This document shows, in pieces, positions 47,850-58,757 of a stretch of 64,000 nucleotides of DNA. The DNA is from Lepidonotus clava (Eukaryota > Annelida > Polychaeta > Phyllodocida > Polynoidae), in contig OW387133.1 of assembly GCA_936440205.1 (NCBI GenBank), positions 50,804,374-50,868,373 on the forward strand, written 5' to 3'. The notes under the pieces are model-generated. The model was given only the letters and a program-made list of their open reading frames with translations, did not search any database and was not told the origin of the DNA. The position numbers and the translations under genes are program-made. The first letter of the stretch is position 1; each line of letters starts with the position of its first letter.

Positions 47850-49108
47850 TGTAGTATAAGTTATTCAAGGTTAGGCTATGTATTCTGAGATCTAGCACAG
47901 TGAGGATGAGGGCACATGGCAACTGGGTAGGTATAGGGGGGACACGGTCAGTGGTTTTTTTTGTCAAAATTACTCTCAATATCCCTCTTCCAAGCTCCTG
48001 GCAAGGTTCAGAGTAAACTTCCTGTCTCAAAGATCAAAACAAACAAAAAAGGGAGGAGGGTGGGGCTAAAGCTAGAATCCAATAATTAGCCGCTGTAGGA
48101 GAGGGTCGGGTTGGGTCAGACAGTACGACAGGCCCTGGCAGGTCGCCCATTGCCTTCTCAGATCTGTATCCAACAAGCCAAGCCGGGCCTCCTCCTGCTT
48201 CCCACCCCTCCTCCTGAGAGCTGCTCAGCAATCAACCTGACTTCTACTACCGGGAATCGCCTGGCACCCTGCCTCCAGTACAGGGCCACTCCTACTCCCA
48301 GCAGACTCCGTGGTGGTATCTTGCTCGCATACTTCGCGCAGCGGTACTACAGATGAACCCTCTGATTACTTCTAGGGAATCCCGATTGGGGTCTCTGTCC
48401 CAGTATTGGGAATCGGACCTTTCTACCCAAAACATCGCGGGGTTTGGTTACAACGGGTAGCGTGCACCTGCGCGGCCCATGTTGGGGTCCTGCACTTTGG
48501 GCAAGGAGTGCTAAATCTGTTGGCCGTCTCGACCAATCAGCGTTTGGCTTGGGCATGGGTTTTGGGTTTCGCCACTAGGGTCGGCAGTGGCGTGGCCGAC
48601 GTTGGCCGACGTTGGCCGACGTTGCGAGTTGTCACATCGAACCATTAGCGCCACCCCACGACATGCACCGACATATGCCCCCAATATCCTTAACCTGACC
48701 TTTGCTCTATGACCAAGGGGTTGGCATGCACATGCGACGTTGGTGGTGGTTTATAGTTTGTCGGACTGCTCCAAGAGGGCGCGGCTGGCTATTTAAACAA
48801 GGCTAGTCACGGCGGTGGGGGAGCGAGAGCCGGACGGAACCCTTACTTCCCACTACTCCTCCGACCCACGAGCCTCTCCCGAGCTGCTCTTCTTTTTCCT
48901 CCTGAGCACCTTAACACCCCGTGATGAATATTGAAGCTCCGAGAGCCCTCTTAGTCACTCCGGATCACATCCCAGTTCTCCCTCGCGCCTAAAAGGCCGA
49001 GAGCATCTCCCCTTAAACCTCTAGAATAAAGCGTTGAGTATACAGAATCAAGCCCTCTCTATACGCAATGAATCCTTCGTTCCACATTCTGCGGAATATG
49101 CGGTCTCA
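47850..49108 (+). other. Possible solo LTR or TATA promoter block
   Basis: TATTTAAA at 48790-48797 is followed 228 bases later by AATAAA at 49025-49030, and a CCAAT box lies near 48533; this is the U3-R-U5 order of an LTR. One choice of ends, TGTAG (47850) and CTCA (49108), is flanked on both sides by TTGA, but with many TG and CA choices such a 4-bp match is easily chance. A host promoter is an equal alternative. Confidence 0.25.
48591..48624. repeat. Short tandem repeat, GTTGGCCGAC unit
   Basis: About 3.4 copies of a 10-base unit, the first slightly different (CGTGGCCGAC). Confidence 0.9.
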
Positions 49109-50508
49109 TTGACTTTGACTTATATCAGCCTTTTCATAATCCGTGTGCCACATAGAACCACTGCAAACATGCCTAAAGGTCGCCTCTCTAAAATTCGTCC
49201 AAAGCCATAACACTGATTTGTCTCTCGCTGTGAACAAGATTCGCAAATTAATCTTTCTCCCGCAGTCAGATAAACCATACCAATGAAAGTAAAGGTCCGG
49301 CATTTGACGTCTTATACATCATCCATAGTGACAATTGATGTTCTGTGAGCTGTAAAACAGTCCATTGTAAATGAAAGAATGGTCTAACTTCATTTTCTTT
49401 TGTTACCCCCATGATTCTATTTATAACGAATGAAAGGGGCAGGGAGTGACTTTTGGCTTTGAAGTGGGCGTAGGCGGCTCCGGGACTGCAGATTGGTTGG
49501 GATTGGTAATCTTCGGAAGTGTCTTTTTATAGGAACATTTGTAATGTTACCGTCAAGTCACATACTTCTCAATCTTCTTCTCTAATCAGGATCTATCTGA
49601 AATGAAGTTCGACTTCACTCTAACTTTATTTGCAATTTTAGCTGGATAAAATCAAAGGATATATGTAACTTAGTTCGTCTGGTATCTCCAAAAGTCACCT
49701 ATCTTTTTGCGAGAGATCTGGATTGATCAAAGTGGGAACAGAAATGTTTCAATATATTGACATCCTGAAGTTTCTTATACACATACCAGATCAATGAACC
49801 ATATGCATTTCTTTTAAAAAGATTGATTTATGTTCAGGTACGCTTAACAAACAGAATGACAAATGACTGTATGGCCATTCCATAAAGTCCTTCTCTTAAC
49901 CTCGTGATTCATGATTCAGCAATGTGATAACAATCACCATGCTTTGAAATCAACACCACACAGATTCATCGACGTAGCCCTGTGGTAATATCCCTGCACT
50001 CTACCTGTATACCCACCTCATATTACTGTGTGCCTGGCTTTGGGGCTTTCCATTCTATAGCATGCGTTATTGCAGAGGCCGACAGAGGTAACCTGGCCCG
50101 CATATTAAATTCTCCTCGCGGCCTTCTCATATATCTGGACTCCTACAGTAGAGTCCCCCACGTTATAGGATCTGATGGATATGTACTATCCGTTCGTCAT
50201 CACTAGCGCATGACCCCACCGAGCCTATACCCCAACACTTACGGCCCACCAACGGTTTATCTGAACCAAGTCCAGGAGCATTGCAGAGGACAACGATGTC
50301 TGAGGTATGTGGGCGTTACTGGAGGCACCCAGGAGGTATATATCTGCTGACCAAGATAGGACCAAAAAACTTAAAACTTAAAATGTGTTATGACCTATAA
50401 TAAAAGCTGATTCCCGTTGCATGACATTTTTTGTGAATCTCTAATCTTTATTTGAGAATTTCCAAACATATTTTCCTTGTAACATTTTGTCCTTGTGGTA
50501 TATATTTA

Positions 50509-51310
50509 AGTAGGTAGGGTGGGGCAAGATGCCCATCTTAAGAAAGCATTTCCCTATTTCTGTTATAAACTGTTGGGTCAAAAACGAAAAGAAATAAAAT
50601 CATAGGGCTAATGAATCTTTGTTAAATAACAAAGAAATTATTTATTTAGTTTGAATAGGGTTAAGATAAAAGCAAATTTTTAAAAAGTGGGCCTTTTGCC
50701 CCACACCTAGGGTGTGTGGGGCAAAAGGCCCAGGGGTGTGGGGTAAGATGCCCAGGAGGTGTGGGGCAAAAGGCCCATGTAAAAATACTATATATTCTAA
50801 GAGGGGCAAAAGGCCCATGTGGGGCAAGATGCCCATGGGCCTTTTGCCCCACAGTGGGCTTTTTGCCCCATATGGGCCTTTTGCCCCTCTTAGAATGTAT
50901 AGTGTTTTTGTCACATTTTGAGGGTGGGCCTTTTGCCCCACAATTAGGAAAAATGTGAAACATGTAATACAATTTGTAGATAACATCTTTCTTAACTTAT
51001 GTATATCCCATGATCACCAGTTATGGCCAAACTAACTTTATTCATACAATTTTTCTATGAGTATGTGACCATTAACACTACAGAAATAATTATCGGAGTG
51101 CCAAAAATAAGAACCTAAGGGTCTGAAAATTAAAAACTGCTCTAATTCACTTATTTCAAAATAAATCTATTCAAATCTTATATTTGAAGAGTAATATAAC
51201 CAAATGAAGTTTATTTCATAACTTACTTTTGTTCTAAAAGGATATCATGCCAAGTTAGAAAGGGTGGGCCTTTTGCCCCACATGGGCGTCTTGCCCCACC
51301 CTACCCTACT
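50509..51310. mobile_element. MITE-like element with GGGGCAAAAGGCCC repeats
   Basis: About 800 bases with terminal inverted repeats: the left end AGTAGGTAGGGTGGGGCAAG matches the right end read in reverse, AGTAGGGTAGGGTGGGGCAA, and continues into GATGCCCAT/GACGCCCAT. Inside are about a dozen copies of TGGGGCAAAAGGCCCA in both directions and a long internal hairpin (arms 50781-50818 and 50872-50909, starting AAAAATACTATATATTCTAA and its near-complement). No transposase; the overlapping frames on both strands here are repeat artefacts. Superfamily not assigned. Confidence 0.8.
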
Positions 51311-52680
51311 CTAGTGAACAAAATCAGCCTTTCTTAGCCAACAGACCTATAGTGATAGAGAGGCTCAGGGGGGACCTGGTCTGGAGATTCATGGTTCTGT
51401 AAGGATGTTAGGGCGTCTAGGATAGTTTGGGGCGACAACGGAATCCTCATATAAGACAGACAGAAAGGGGAGCTGTTTCCAATTATTTCTGTCTCCAGGC
51501 TGATGCTGTGGGGATATACCGTATTTCTCTAGAGGACCCACATTTAGATGTATCTATAATATACGGTTTTAATGATACGCTATGATTAAGGGTGCCATGT
51601 ATGTGCCTGTGTATAGAGTCAATTTCCATATGCTACTTACATTGGCCTAAGATTGGTATAAGGCCCATTCGCCCTAGCCTATGGTTCTGTCGCGCAGAGC
51701 TGCGAAAAAAGTATCTCCTGCTAGAGACATCATTCCACTGGGCGACAATGATCGCATGCCTGCGAAATTGAAGAAATACCTGAAAAAGTGGGTCCTTTGC
51801 GATCATTTTCGCAAGAAATCTCATCTATGGTCTCTACAAATAAATATATTCAACACGTTGAATAATTTTGCAGGGCACCAAGTCGCTGAGAGCTGCGGCA
51901 ATCCAACGTTCACAACGTTCGTAGATCGCGGAGGCCAACGACGGCCAGGCCGAATGGGGCTGTATTGTTCACCTACTGTACGTTGGACATTATTCTCTTG
52001 TTGTGACAACCGGGGGTCCTGTACTCTAGACAACCTCAGAGTGATGAGTGTTTTTGCTGCCATTCAGGTATTGTTACAACAGAGTACATATTGTTGTACC
52101 CGTCAACATATTGCTGGGACCATGTCCATGCGCGTTGTGTGACCTGTTCTAAGAGAAGTGGAACGTTCATAATCTTCTTATTCGTTTGCCCTAATCAAGG
52201 TAAAATCATTTGACATCATCATTTACCTATATCTGAAGATTACAAGCAGACCACTAGCCACATGACAGATTTGACAATTGAAACATGGTCGAGTCCAGAT
52301 GTATGGAATGCATCATACAGACGTTAGTCCTACTTCTGAAAACGTTGACCCTTTTATTTATGACAAATGGCAGTCCAAGTGATCGACCTAAATAATGTTG
52401 TATCATTTTGAAAATTCTTATAAAAAGTGCTTTTGTAAAGCATGTTTCATTTACTGATAGCAGTTAACTTAAGTTAGAAAAGTAGTGGTTGAATGTGAGA
52501 CTTAAAACACTTTGGAAAACATATATGAGTATATTTCAGAGGTGTCAGACAGAAAGGCTTGTGATATCAATATTTTAGATAACATTCCTTGAAAGAGTTT
52601 TTAGATCAGGCATTTTTATTTGTCCTATATTTTTTGCTCACTTAAACGATAGCTTTACCTTGAAGCAAGGGGAAATCCCA
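51311..52680. other. Noncoding host DNA
   Basis: A 153-codon frame at 51681-52142 overlaps an 80-codon frame on the other strand; neither shows a domain, and the sequence contains several TCGC/GCGA inverted repeats, so I treat it as non-genic or as an unrecognised repeat. Nothing else seen. Confidence 0.5.
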
Positions 52681-53317
52681 CACTGAAAACACAGAGTTGT
52701 CAAAAGTGGTGCCAAAAACGACAACCCAAGGTTGTCACAGGCTGTGTCTGTGTCTGTTAGACAAAAAATCTTATTTATGAATATTTTCATGTTGTAGATA
52801 TCACAGTCATTATAATGACATCCTATTATGTTATTACTAGTTATTAGGTGTGGCCATTACACATAGGAGGCCTATGAGTTGTATGGTTTTGACACCATTC
52901 ACTTACAACACTGGGTTGATATAGACAGAGGCCATGACAACCCTGGGCTGTCACTTTAGGCACCATTCACCTACAACCCTAGGGTAGTCAGGCAGGACTT
53001 TTGACTTCTCATTTTCTTCTGTGACAACCCTATGACAACCCATTCTTCATTTTTGCTTCTCTGACGACCTTTTTGGCCTTAAGCAGTCGGGAGAAAATGA
53101 CTACCTTTGGGTTGTCATACAGCCTCAAAATTCACAATGACAACCCTCTGACCACCCCAAAGTTGTCAAAGGATTGTCACAAGGTAGTCACACAGCATTG
53201 ATGGCCTAAAATGAGCCCTGTGATGACCCAAAAGTCACCTATGAGAGCCCAGAAGTGACCTGTGACAACCCTTTGACAACCTTGCAGTGGCTCTCTGACG
53301 ACTTTGTGTTTTCAGTG
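52681..53317. mobile_element. MITE-like element with CACTGAAAACACA ends
   Basis: 637 bases. The left end CACTGAAAACACAGAGTTGT and the right end in reverse, CACTGAAAACACAAAGTCGT, form inverted repeats of about 25 bases with few mismatches. The inside is dominated by irregular copies of TGACAACCCT and its complement, mostly as GACAACC. Noncoding. The CACTG start recalls CMC-type (CACTA/Chapaev) ends, but the target duplication is unclear (only CA is shared), so this is tentative. Confidence 0.78.
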
Positions 53318-54013
53318 CACTTCGTTTACAAATGGGGCATTCCACGTGTGGTATCAGATAACTGGGAATTCCCCTCGAAGTATATAGTATAATATATAAT
53401 ATATATTATACATGTTATGTTCCTCTCATGGAAAAATATATCGAACAGGTTCCAATTTCGTTATAGAATCATTGTTCCATGAAGCATAGATAATAATCTG
53501 AAATGAGCTATCGCGATATCAATGAAATGATATGCAAACTTGAATAAGTCATGAAGTGTTTTTTTCGGTTAATATATTTATCAAATATGATAATAATATT
53601 CTCATATCATACTCTCATTTCAATCAACAGATACAGCATTGGTTTGTATAAACAATCTCACTATTACAAGGCATACATGTACTTCAGTTACAACATAAAA
53701 TCCAGGAACATCTTGAGACAAACAATTCAGGACCTGGGCCTTTCTTGTGTGGCCTAGCTAAGGTATGTTAAACCGTTTCCGTAGGGAAGCTGCCAGGGAA
53801 GAACATAAACAAATAGGTCATGGGCGGGGCAGATTACATAAGACGCCACTTAAAAGGCCGGTGGGTACAACTTAGTTAACAGTGGCTTAGCTTGGGCTTG
53901 CTTAATGAAAACGTGCTCATCTGTGTCATTAGATTTACTTTTTTATTAAGGAGTGAGGATTTATACAGCTGATGTAGTATAGAGCTTTAATATAGAGCTT
54001 TGGCATAACGTCT
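53318..54013. other. Noncoding host DNA left of Ngaro-2
   Basis: AT-rich; a short palindromic TATAATATATAATATATATTA stretch lies near 53387. At 53851-53870 the string CTTAAAAGGCCGGTGGGTAC is core-promoter-like. No gene seen. Confidence 0.45.
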
Positions 54014-54137
54014 AATCAGGACATGACAACTGCTGCTTTGGACAAGTTTAATAAGAAGAATAATTAAAATACAAATAATGAAGAGGATGCAAACATAGAC
54101 AAAAGAGACATGAGACAAGACATAGACAATTAAATCT
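54014..54137 (-). repeat. Ngaro-2 split repeat B2 (3' end)
   Basis: 124 bases identical to B1 at 54427-54550 by eye. A unique 60-base segment (54138-54197) separates it from A2. Confidence 0.92.
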
Positions 54138-54197
54138 AGCCCTATGGTGTATAGGATATAATTAAAAGATATAATTTAAAATAGGGCGAGGTGGGTG

Positions 54198-54429
54198 GGT
54201 AGCTTTTGCCAATAAAAATTCTGAGAGTCTGATGAGCTGAGTGTGACCACAGCTTATATAGGTAGTAGCCGGTCATGTGATCTGAATGTCCAATCAGATG
54301 AGAGTGGGTGGAGTCCAGGTGTAAGTTGCTCCCCCTAGTGTAGGAGGGGTGAAGTGGTGGCTCCCCCTGTCCTTGTCCAAGTGAGTTAGCCAGTCCTGAT
54401 TAAAAGCAATTTTTCAATTACTACCCAAT
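54198..54429 (-). repeat. Ngaro-2 split repeat A2
   Basis: 232 bases identical by eye to A1 at 58758-58989. It shares the three bases AAT with B1, the likely crossover core of the circular intermediate. Confidence 0.93.
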
Positions 54430-54550
54430 CAGGACATGACAACTGCTGCTTTGGACAAGTTTAATAAGAAGAATAATTAAAATACAAATAATGAAGAGGA
54501 TGCAAACATAGACAAAAGAGACATGAGACAAGACATAGACAATTAAATCT
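54427..54550 (-). repeat. Ngaro-2 split repeat B1
   Basis: 124 bases, matching B2; overlaps the last few bases of the recombinase frame. Confidence 0.92.
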
Positions 54551-55472
54551 GGCCAAACGCTTTTGCTATCACGTTGGGGACATGTGTGTATAACTTTTTC
54601 GGTACGTAGGCATTTATCGCTGCCGAAGCCCACGTTCCGTGGGCTTTAAGTTCGTCCTGGGAAGCGCCACGCCTTGCCGCCTCCTGGGCGCCCGACCTGC
54701 GTAGAGAATGTACTGTTATTTTCTGGGGAGTAGGGTGGCCTAGCATCGCGAGGGCCGCTCGCATAGACACATTCAGAGTTGCTGGGACTAGGGGGCGTGC
54801 GCCCGACAGCATGAAGGCCGGGGCGTCCGGGGGCAAGGGGAGTCGCGCGACGTAAGCACACCACGCAGCTACCGGGCAATATCTGGAGCCCGCCGAGGTG
54901 ACCGGGATGGCCACCTTTGAGCGTGGGTCTGTAATAGTCTTTGACGAGTTGATGGTGAGCCAGAGAGTGGCTCCTTCCAACTCTACATCTGCTCGACGTA
55001 AGCAGTGATGAAAAGTAGGCCCTGGGCAGGGCAGTAAGTTCGACTGACGAAGAAAGGAAGCGTAACCCAACAGGGCCGCAGTTCTCATAGTGAGGCCGTC
55101 CGGACCCCATTGTTCCAAGATGTCGCACATACCTTTAAATAAGGGAAGGGAAATGACCGGAGCCGGTTCTGGTACATGATTAGATAACCTTGTTAGACCT
55201 TTAAATAAATTAACAAGCATGGGGGAGGAGAAACTAGAGATGTCTCCCCCCATCTGAAGAATATATGACTTAGCGCCAGACAGAGAGTTTTTAACTGAAG
55301 CAATACTCTTAAACGAGTTGGCCAAAAGTTGAGCGTATAATAGTAGGTGTAGGATTGTTGGTTGTAGAGGGTTTACTTGTTGATGGTGTGCGAAGAGGAG
55401 GTAGGCGTGGGCCTGTCGTGTGCGATTAGCAGTAGTGCCGTCGGAGAAAGCGGCTGCATACGAGGACGTCAT
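54543..55472 (-). CDS. Ngaro-2 tyrosine recombinase
   Basis: 309 codons from the ATG at 55472. A tyrosine recombinase that would integrate the circular cDNA. Visible: N-terminal helical DNA-binding part (TILHLLLYAQLLANSFKSIA), catalytic Arg in YASFLRQSNLLP, the H-x-x-R box in TVHSLRRSGAQE, a His/Trp site in KAHGTWAS, and the nucleophile Tyr in AINAYVPKK. Starts 32 bases after the RT-RNase H frame ends and runs into the B1 repeat. Confidence 0.92.
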   Translation of the reverse strand: MTSSYAAAFSDGTTANRTRQAHAYLLFAHHQQVNPLQPTILHLLLYAQLLANSFKSIASVKNSLSGAKSYILQMGGDISSFSSPMLVNLFKGLTRLSNHVPEPAPVISLPLFKGMCDILEQWGPDGLTMRTAALLGYASFLRQSNLLPCPGPTFHHCLRRADVELEGATLWLTINSSKTITDPRSKVAIPVTSAGSRYCPVAAWCAYVARLPLPPDAPAFMLSGARPLVPATLNVSMRAALAMLGHPTPQKITVHSLRRSGAQEAARRGASQDELKAHGTWASAAINAYVPKKLYTHVPNVIAKAFGQI

Positions 55473-55504
55473 CTGATGGAAGAGGGGCGGGGCTCCTTCT
55501 GGAA

Positions 55505-57274
55505 CTAGAGATGTTCTGTTAGTAGACAGTCAAACAGTACAGGTTTAACAGGTAACAATTTCAACTCACCCACGAGGCCCCTAGCTTTACGTTTACAGGC
55601 TGGGTCTATGCCCGCTCTACTCAGGGCGTCGGCGAGGACCAGCGTGTGGCCTGGCGCGTGGACAATTAAAATGTCCAGCTGCCTCAGCGCCGCCACTAGC
55701 CAGAGTTCTCTAGAGCATGCCATGAGAGTAGCATCCTTGGTCTTACCGGACATGAGGGCGAATTTTGAAGCTATGTTATCCGTTTTTACCATAACGCGGG
55801 CATGCCTGAGTTCATCAGGGATGAGTGTTTTGACTGCCAGTACGAGGTTCAACGCCTCGAGCTGAGTGATGTGGTATTGCTCGGAGAACTGCTCCGGGAA
55901 TGCGACCGAGTAGTAGCTCGTCTGTGAGAAGGCGCCCGCGCCTTTAAGGCATGCGTCGCACTCGATAACAAACAAACTCAGCTTGGGTTCGATCAGCAGC
56001 CTACAGTTGGCCGCCTCGGCGTACTGGTAGAACCAGGAAATGTCTTTCTTGAAATCGTCCGTTAGGCGGATCCGCGGCTCGTGCTGAATCTGTCTGAGCG
56101 CCGCTAGGATCCGACCCATGAATTTTCTAGCTGGTCTCACGCACAGGCTAATGTGGTTTAGTTTGCCGGCGAGCGATTGAATTTGCTGCCTAGTAGCCCA
56201 TTCTTTGTGCTCCCACTGGGAAGTCTCAGTAAGCTCCGCGTCAAGTTTCTTTTGAGGAACGGTGATTGAGAGTTCTTGGGAGTTGAACTGGAATCCGAGC
56301 CATTCCATCTCCGTTGCCGGTTCCTTCGTCTTGTCCGCGGCCAGCTGGAGGCCGAGGTCTGCGGTAAGGTTGTGGAAATAATCAAAGGCTAGGCGGGCCT
56401 CTCGCTCCGTCCTTTCAATGCCCGCAAAATCGTCCACATAGGCCAACACCGTGTAGCCGCGCTGACTCATTAGGTAGCACACCGCCTCCGACACCCTCTG
56501 TTGGGCTCTGCCCGAAGCTCGGCATCCAAAGCTGGGGCAGATGTCCAGATAGTGGCGCCCTCTGTGTGCTATGGCCAGAAGCGGGTAGTCGAGCGGGTCG
56601 ACTCTGAGCTGCCTGTACGCGCGGGTCAAGTCCGACTTCCACATAAAAGAGCCTTTACCGATCTGTAGAATACGGTCACCCAGGTCTAGGGCCGTGGGGA
56701 GTGAATAGCCAGCCTCAGCGCCCTGGTGGAAATTCTTGTTTATCCCGTCGTTAACGCTGGCGCCCTCCGGGAACGATAGGTCTATTATCACTCGTTTGCC
56801 CGACCCATCCGGCTTGTCCCGAGTTAGAAGGGGGGAGACCTGTGTCCACGGAGCAAAGGGCGGAGTGGTGAAAGGGCCCAGCAGGGCATCTTTAGAAAGT
56901 TCTTTAGTTATAAACTTATCTACCGCGGCCGGGTTCCTTCGAGCGGAGGCGTGATTAGTGGGAGTACTTTTTGGAAGATCGGCGGCAGTGTAAGAGATAG
57001 GCCAGCCGTAACGGAGAAAACTCACGATCTCTCTATCTGGATAGTCACGCAGTCTGTTTTCCCATTCATCGCAGTTCAATTGAGAGGGAATTTCTTGTTT
57101 GACCGAGAGGTAGTTGGGAACGCCGGAGTTACGAACGTCATAGTAAAGACGCATGTGGCGGGGGGCCACTGTGAATGCGTGCTCCGTGGGATATGGCCAT
57201 TTGGTATCAACGACCCGGGCAAAAATATCCGGCGTTATTTCAAGAGGGCGGAGGCTGGGGGTCGAGTGCTCCAA
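55505..57274 (-). CDS. pol: Ngaro-2 reverse transcriptase-RNase H
   Basis: Open for 589 codons. RT motifs: KPDGSGKRVIIDLSFPEG (finger region), FMWKSDLTRAYRQLRV with the first catalytic Asp near 215, PSFGCRASGRAQQ, and AYVDDFAG (YVDD at 279-282). RNase H: VIECDACLKGAGAF, the QLEALNLVLAV helix, MVKTDNIASK, and LVLADALSRAG. The region before the finger motif (about residues 1-140) is a linker common in DIRS-type Pol. How translation enters from gag, which ends 72 bases upstream of the frame opening, is not visible. Role: cDNA synthesis and RNA removal. Confidence 0.92.
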   Translation of the reverse strand: MEHSTPSLRPLEITPDIFARVVDTKWPYPTEHAFTVAPRHMRLYYDVRNSGVPNYLSVKQEIPSQLNCDEWENRLRDYPDREIVSFLRYGWPISYTAADLPKSTPTNHASARRNPAAVDKFITKELSKDALLGPFTTPPFAPWTQVSPLLTRDKPDGSGKRVIIDLSFPEGASVNDGINKNFHQGAEAGYSLPTALDLGDRILQIGKGSFMWKSDLTRAYRQLRVDPLDYPLLAIAHRGRHYLDICPSFGCRASGRAQQRVSEAVCYLMSQRGYTVLAYVDDFAGIERTEREARLAFDYFHNLTADLGLQLAADKTKEPATEMEWLGFQFNSQELSITVPQKKLDAELTETSQWEHKEWATRQQIQSLAGKLNHISLCVRPARKFMGRILAALRQIQHEPRIRLTDDFKKDISWFYQYAEAANCRLLIEPKLSLFVIECDACLKGAGAFSQTSYYSVAFPEQFSEQYHITQLEALNLVLAVKTLIPDELRHARVMVKTDNIASKFALMSGKTKDATLMACSRELWLVAALRQLDILIVHAPGHTLVLADALSRAGIDPACKRKARGLVGELKLLPVKPVLFDCLLTEHL

Positions 57275-57345
57275 GTCTGCCTTCCCCGACTCAGGGCAGG
57301 CCTGACGCTGGGGCTGGGGAGTGTCTTTAGCAGGGAGTTGTGAGT

Positions 57346-58680
57346 CTATTTCCCAAACCCCGCCTCATCCTGACCTTTTTTCTGGTTGAACTTCTTTGTC
57401 TTACAGCCTTTTTGCGAGTGCGGCTGCAGCTGACACTTCTGCGTGAGGCAGTATACACAGATATGCAGCTGCCGATAGCCGTTTTGTACATGGTCTTTCT
57501 CATGGGAACAAGAGTCGGTCTGAAAAAATTTACACGGGGGCCCTGGTTTAGCTCGCTTAACCTCGTCCGACATCGTGTAGACTATATCACCTGATTTTGC
57601 GCCTGGTTTCTGCTCGTGGGCAGTTTTAGAGTTTGACTTTACGTGTGCGATCTGTGTCTCCAGCCTGTCTATCGCATACGCGTCGGACCAGGCGAGACGT
57701 TTCTGAGCGATGCGTGAGCAAACTTCCTCCGACCACTCTCTGACCGCGCTCCAGTCGTACTCCTTCGCGTTCTCTGCAATCTTTTCTAAATGGAGATTCA
57801 TTGCGGGCACGTCCGGGTCTGAGGGATTTTTTGATTTAATAACCTGCATAAACCCCCAAATGTATTCTGACCAAGTAAGTTCCCCTAACCCTGTTTTTTG
57901 TTTCTTGGGGCCTCGGGTAACAACGTGGTGAGGAAATTGAACCTGCCTACCTGTAACTGATGTGAAGGGAGCCGCCGCATAATGAAGTGCTTCGGCAACC
58001 CTCTTCGTGAGGGTCGCGTCGCTCTCCAGGTCGTGCAGCGAGGCCGGATGATCCCACGGGTTGACTGGTGGTTGCTGTCCGGTCATCGAGAACGCCGTGG
58101 CGAAAGGCGGCACGGCCGTTGGTAGGGTTCTAGCTGAGATACCGGTCGCTCCAGCCCAACCGGCGGTTGCGGGTTGGGGGAGCTGGCCGGTCGTGTAGTG
58201 CCTAGCGCGTGGTAGGTTCTGGTGCCCGGCCATCATTGGGTTGTCTAGCGGAGGGTGCCCGGGGTGCCCGGCGTCTGCTGGTACGTTGCCCGCGTGGCCC
58301 GCCGTCGCTGGGGCTTGCTGGCCAAGCCCGGCCGAGGGGACGGGCTGGTGTGCTGCGTAAGTCAGCACCTGCTGAGCCGCGGCTGCCGTGTTAGGGGTAC
58401 CGAGTGCGGCGGGCTGGGGCGGCGGAGTTACCTGGGAGATGGCCCCGGTGGTAGTCGGGGGAGCCGGCGCCGGCTGGTTTGTCCCGGCGTTCGCCGCCAA
58501 CTGTCCCAACAGCAGCGTAATGTTCTCCAACTGTCCGCCCATATCCGAAATCTTAGTGCCCATGTCGCGAATAGCTTGTGCGTTCGTCGCGACCGTGGCT
58601 TTCTTCGCCTTCGCCGGAGGGGAGAGTGTGACAGTCCCGTCGTCCGGTGTCATGGCGGCTGCCCTGCGCTTCGGTGGCAT
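57346..58680 (-). CDS. gag: Ngaro-2 gag-like protein (ORF1)
   Basis: 444 codons from the ATG at 58680 (MPPKRRAAAMTPDDG). The frame extends a further 52 codons upstream into A1, but that part lies over the promoter region, so the internal ATG just outside A1 is the better start. The N terminus is basic, followed by a Pro/Ala/Gly/Thr/Gln-rich low-complexity stretch (about residues 70-210), a folded middle (LTWSEYIWGFMQVIKSKNPS), and a Cys/His-rich C terminus (CKFFQTDSCSHEKDH ... CVYCLTQKC ... HSQKGC) that is zinc-knuckle-like but not canonical. RNA-binding structural role inferred from position and the Cys/His array. Confidence 0.85.
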   Translation of the reverse strand: MPPKRRAAAMTPDDGTVTLSPPAKAKKATVATNAQAIRDMGTKISDMGGQLENITLLLGQLAANAGTNQPAPAPPTTTGAISQVTPPPQPAALGTPNTAAAAQQVLTYAAHQPVPSAGLGQQAPATAGHAGNVPADAGHPGHPPLDNPMMAGHQNLPRARHYTTGQLPQPATAGWAGATGISARTLPTAVPPFATAFSMTGQQPPVNPWDHPASLHDLESDATLTKRVAEALHYAAAPFTSVTGRQVQFPHHVVTRGPKKQKTGLGELTWSEYIWGFMQVIKSKNPSDPDVPAMNLHLEKIAENAKEYDWSAVREWSEEVCSRIAQKRLAWSDAYAIDRLETQIAHVKSNSKTAHEQKPGAKSGDIVYTMSDEVKRAKPGPPCKFFQTDSCSHEKDHVQNGYRQLHICVYCLTQKCQLQPHSQKGCKTKKFNQKKGQDEAGFGK

Positions 58681-58757
58681 GGCGTCTGTTTGAAATCTAA
58701 CTGGTCTGTGTGCCGGCGGCACTTTACATGCAGTGGTGCGGTGGTACGGTGTACAGT

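Larger units (their letters stand above)
41065..50508. other. Noncoding host DNA with promoter-like blocks
   Basis: No gene recognised. Frames at 43477-43740 and 47504-47770 start with ATG but have no family resemblance. Separate entries cover the CpG/CCAAT block at 42370-42620 and the TATA...AATAAA block at 47850-49108. Two runs of C (46557-46566, 46573-46589) follow a GGGTGGATCCAGATGGGG start near 46536 that resembles the element at 5332. A GTTGGCCGAC repeat lies at 48591-48624. Confidence 0.5.

Noticed and set aside
50642-50986. Overlapping 69-114-codon frames on both strands
   Set aside because: Translations of the palindromic GGGGCAAAAGGCCC repeats of the MITE.
51681-52142. 153-codon + strand frame
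   Set aside because: No recognised domain, an open frame on the opposite strand, and internal inverted repeats; kept only as unassigned sequence.
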